Source: Oceanococcus sp. HetDA_MAG_MS8
Lineage (GTDB): Bacteria; Pseudomonadota; Gammaproteobacteria; Nevskiales; Oceanococcaceae
Reading direction: 5' to 3'
NCBI GenBank assembly: GCA_019192445.1
Contig: JAHCMK010000003.1
Span: forward strand, 434,001 to 498,000
DNA length: 64,000 bases
The position numbers and the translations under genes were made by a program. How positions within the stretch are numbered: the stretch's first letter is position 1; every line of letters starts with the position of its first letter. The notes under the pieces are model-generated. The model saw only the letters and a list, made by a program, of their open reading frames with translations. It ran no database searches and was not told the origin of the DNA. Positions 62,398-64,000 of the stretch are shown one piece after another.

Positions 62398-62688
62398 CTA
62401 TTGCGCAGCACCAGCGCTGCTGAACGCCACCACAGCAGTGTGAGTTGGGCTGGCTCCGGTTGCGAGCCCCTGTGGGAGCGCTCTGTCCAGCATTTGACCC
62501 ATGGACTTGGGAATATCCTGGGTCAAACTCTGGCGAATCTCGACCAAGGCGGCGTCACCCTGGAGCGCAATTGCCAGGCCCAGAGGGACCTCGGTCACGA
62601 GGTTGTCGCGGTTATCCTGGGCCAGAGCAGTATTCGCGCAGCTCAGCAGAGTTAGGGAAGCGGCTATCATTTTGAGGGGGTGGTTCAT
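62398..62688 (-). CDS. Small exported protein upstream of the kinase fusion
   Basis: A 96-residue protein with a signal peptide (MNHPLKMIAASLTLLSCANTALA, cleavage before QDN) and a mature part of about 72 residues of no known family (LGLAIALQGDAALVEIRQS). The ribosome site AGGA lies 7 bases before ATG 62688. The kinase-fusion gene starts 41 bp downstream on the same strand, so they are probably one operon and the small protein might be sensed by the kinase's periplasmic repeats. Confidence 0.65.
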   Translation of the reverse strand: MNHPLKMIAASLTLLSCANTALAQDNRDNLVTEVPLGLAIALQGDAALVEIRQSLTQDIPKSMGQMLDRALPQGLATGASPTHTAVVAFSSAGAAQ

Positions 62689-63048
62689 GTTGAAAGTCCT
62701 TTTTCGACATTGCGGGTGGCGTACCCATCGCAGCGGGTGAGGCTCGCCGATGAGCTGGACTCTAGATTGCCGGTAGGGGGGCGGAATCGCTTGAGAGATT
62801 CCCTAAAGATTTCTGAAATTTTTCTGAAGCCAGATAATTCGCTGAATAAATGAGAAAAACGTCACTTTGTGGCGAGGTGATAGAGCGTTGAGGGGGAATG
62901 CCGACGGCCCCTGATCTACCTGCTAGCCGTCGCGGCGCGAGCGCACGGGACGGCGTGTCGTTGCTGCTCGCCGCTGGGCCTTTGGATAGGTCGCCGCACA
63001 ACCGCCGTTGCTTCGGTTTGCCAGCACAGCGATTTATTCAGCCTTTCC
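62689..63048. other. 360-bp intergenic region with regulatory repeat
   Basis: Upstream of the small exported protein and kinase operon (minus strand). The part 62795-62880 is clearly AT-rich compared with its surroundings and contains the direct repeat listed separately, as expected for a promoter zone. The part from 62881 to 63048 looks like ordinary GC-rich sequence with no gene I can support. Confidence 0.5.
62799..62828. promoter_or_regulatory. Direct repeat with 11-bp period, candidate OmpR-type operator
   Basis: TTTCTGAA occurs at 62810-62817 and 62821-62828, exactly 11 bp apart, with a weaker copy TTCCCTAA one period earlier at 62799-62806. OmpR/PhoB winged-helix proteins bind head-to-tail repeats of about 10-11 bp spacing, and the operon's own kinase fusion carries such a domain. 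Autoregulation is inference. Confidence 0.4.
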
Positions 63049-63960
63049 TTAGGAGTTCAGAGCGAATTGCAGGCTCACATAGGTCGCGGCGGGGCCCAGT
63101 AGTAGTAGGCCGCGCGAGCACCAAGTCGCCCAGGCTAGGGCTTGGTCAAGAATCTGGGCCTGGCTGTGCGCTACAGATTGCCAGAGGGCCTGGTCTAGGC
63201 GACCGGCGGCTTCGGCCGTGAGGATCCATTGTTGTTGCGTGGCATCGACCAAGCTCAGCGCCGGAAGCATGTCGCCCAGGTTGGCTCCTGCCGCAAGGCC
63301 CGTAGACAGCCTTCGCCATTGTTCGGCCAGCTTGGGCTGCGGGCAGAGTTTGGCAGCGCTGGCGGCGGCTTCACTGATCGGGAGGCCAGCACTATAGGCC
63401 AAGGTGAATTGCTGCATGGCCTCTAATCGCAGCCGATGCTGCCATCCCAGACCCGTGCAGCGCCGCGAGGGGCATAGCGCGGCTAATCGAGCCCGCCAGC
63501 GACTAGCTGCAGGAGCCAGCCACACCCAACGCGTAAGACGAATGCCCACCAACAGGCTCACCCAAAGGCTGAAGGCGTGTTGACAGTAAGCCGTCCAGTT
63601 CGCCGGGCCGCCAAAGAGGGCCGGCAAGGGGGCAAGCAGGGTTGCGAGAAGCATGGCCGCCAGCGGAAGGCTGAGGCCACTACGCCAGCGGTATAGGATC
63701 TGAGCGCGGTCCCGCAGGCTTGTGGCCAGACTGCGGAGCAGAGCTTCCAACTGGCCGTGGTCCTGAGCCAGTCGCAACTGCTGGCTGAAGCGACGCGCCC
63801 AAAGCCCCTGCAGCTCTGCTTGTCGAATCCAATCACGGTCCGCTCTTGCGCATGCTTTTGGTAGCACTGCGCCTAGCGGCAGGCCAGCCTGTTGGGCGGC
63901 GAGCAAACCTTGGAAGAGGGCCGCGAGAGCGGCTGGAGAATCCCTCGGGGGCTGGCTCAT
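63049..63960 (-). CDS. GspF/PilC-type secretion membrane protein
   Basis: A 303-residue protein with a duplicated GspF (T2SSF) pattern: an N-terminal helical domain (ALFQGLLAAQQAGLPLGAVL), two membrane helices around residues 95-140, a second helical domain (QFTLAYSAGLPISEAAASAA) and a C-terminal helix. It is shorter than typical PilC or GspF (about 400) because the first cytoplasmic domain is reduced. No other pilus or secretion gene is fully visible; the rest of the system would lie past the right edge. Confidence 0.8.
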   Translation of the reverse strand: MSQPPRDSPAALAALFQGLLAAQQAGLPLGAVLPKACARADRDWIRQAELQGLWARRFSQQLRLAQDHGQLEALLRSLATSLRDRAQILYRWRSGLSLPLAAMLLATLLAPLPALFGGPANWTAYCQHAFSLWVSLLVGIRLTRWVWLAPAASRWRARLAALCPSRRCTGLGWQHRLRLEAMQQFTLAYSAGLPISEAAASAAKLCPQPKLAEQWRRLSTGLAAGANLGDMLPALSLVDATQQQWILTAEAAGRLDQALWQSVAHSQAQILDQALAWATWCSRGLLLLGPAATYVSLQFALNS

Positions 63961-64000
63961 CGCTGCATCACATCGCAGTTAAGCAACCAGCAATGGCTGC
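63957..64000 (-). CDS. C-terminal tail of an upstream gene (partial)
   Basis: A frame entering from the right edge ends at TGA 63957-63959, overlapping the GspF-domain start by ATGA. The visible tail reads NCDVMQR at its end. The 4-bp overlap, common in this genome, is the only support; no family can be assigned. Confidence 0.35.
   Translation of the reverse strand, partial: SHCWLLNCDVMQR

Noticed and set aside
62762-63001. Open frame of 79 codons in the intergenic region before the kinase operon
   Set aside because: Crosses the AT-rich promoter zone and the direct repeat, has no signal, motif or good ribosome site.

Overview
The window is chromosomal DNA of a GC-rich (about 60% by eye) gammaproteobacterium. 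The evidence is the set and order of housekeeping genes: purN-purM beside DUF2066/PerM/hda, hemA-prfA-prmC-moeB, lolB-ispE-tRNA-Gln-prs-rplY-pth-ychF-tRNA-Met, and a complete F-type ATP synthase operon followed by glmU. These arrangements resemble Pseudomonas-like synteny. A secreted DUF1302/DUF1329 pair, an MMPL/RND transporter and a DUF6351-like lipoprotein suggest an environmental, hydrophobic-compound- or lipid-using lineage, perhaps Nevskiales/Oceanococcus-like or the marine OM60/NOR5 group. I cannot place it more exactly from sequence alone.

Region by region. 1-7840: two giant multifunctional genes of the 3-hydroxypropionate route, a propionyl-CoA synthase cut by the left edge and a bifunctional malonyl-CoA reductase, translationally coupled by ATGA. 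7982-12675: purine genes on the minus strand, divergent from DUF2066-PerM-hda. 12595-20206: nine tightly packed minus-strand genes (hemA, prfA, prmC, moeB-like, a degenerate JAMM protein, proS, lytic transglycosylase, wrbA, DUF2069). 20299-27399: TPR lipoprotein, lolB, ispE, tRNA-Gln, prs, rplY, pth, ychF, tRNA-Met. 27514-38318: HDOD regulator, DUF6351-like lipoprotein, a small exported protein, putA, an AlkB-like dioxygenase, an MBL-fold hydrolase and glmS. 38423-44022: a large Ig/PKD and beta-propeller-like lipoprotein and an MMPL transporter. 44210-54442: aroB-aroK, divergent from atpIBEFHAGDC, then glmU. 54636-57974: the DUF1302-DUF1329 operon. 58115-58322: a nested multi-hairpin element. 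58465-62688: a DUF938 methyltransferase, then a small exported protein and a winged-helix/Ser-Thr-kinase/TPR fusion. 63049-64000: a GspF-domain protein and the tail of its upstream partner.

The most notable biology is the malonyl-CoA to propionyl-CoA module (two proteins, five catalytic activities) in an otherwise ordinary heterotroph-like genome. Next come the undescribed-looking 208-bp multi-hairpin element, and the membrane kinase that carries an OmpR-type DNA-binding domain and has an 11-bp-period direct repeat upstream of its operon. Nothing in the window looks like a prophage, integron cassette array, CRISPR or recognisable insertion sequence.
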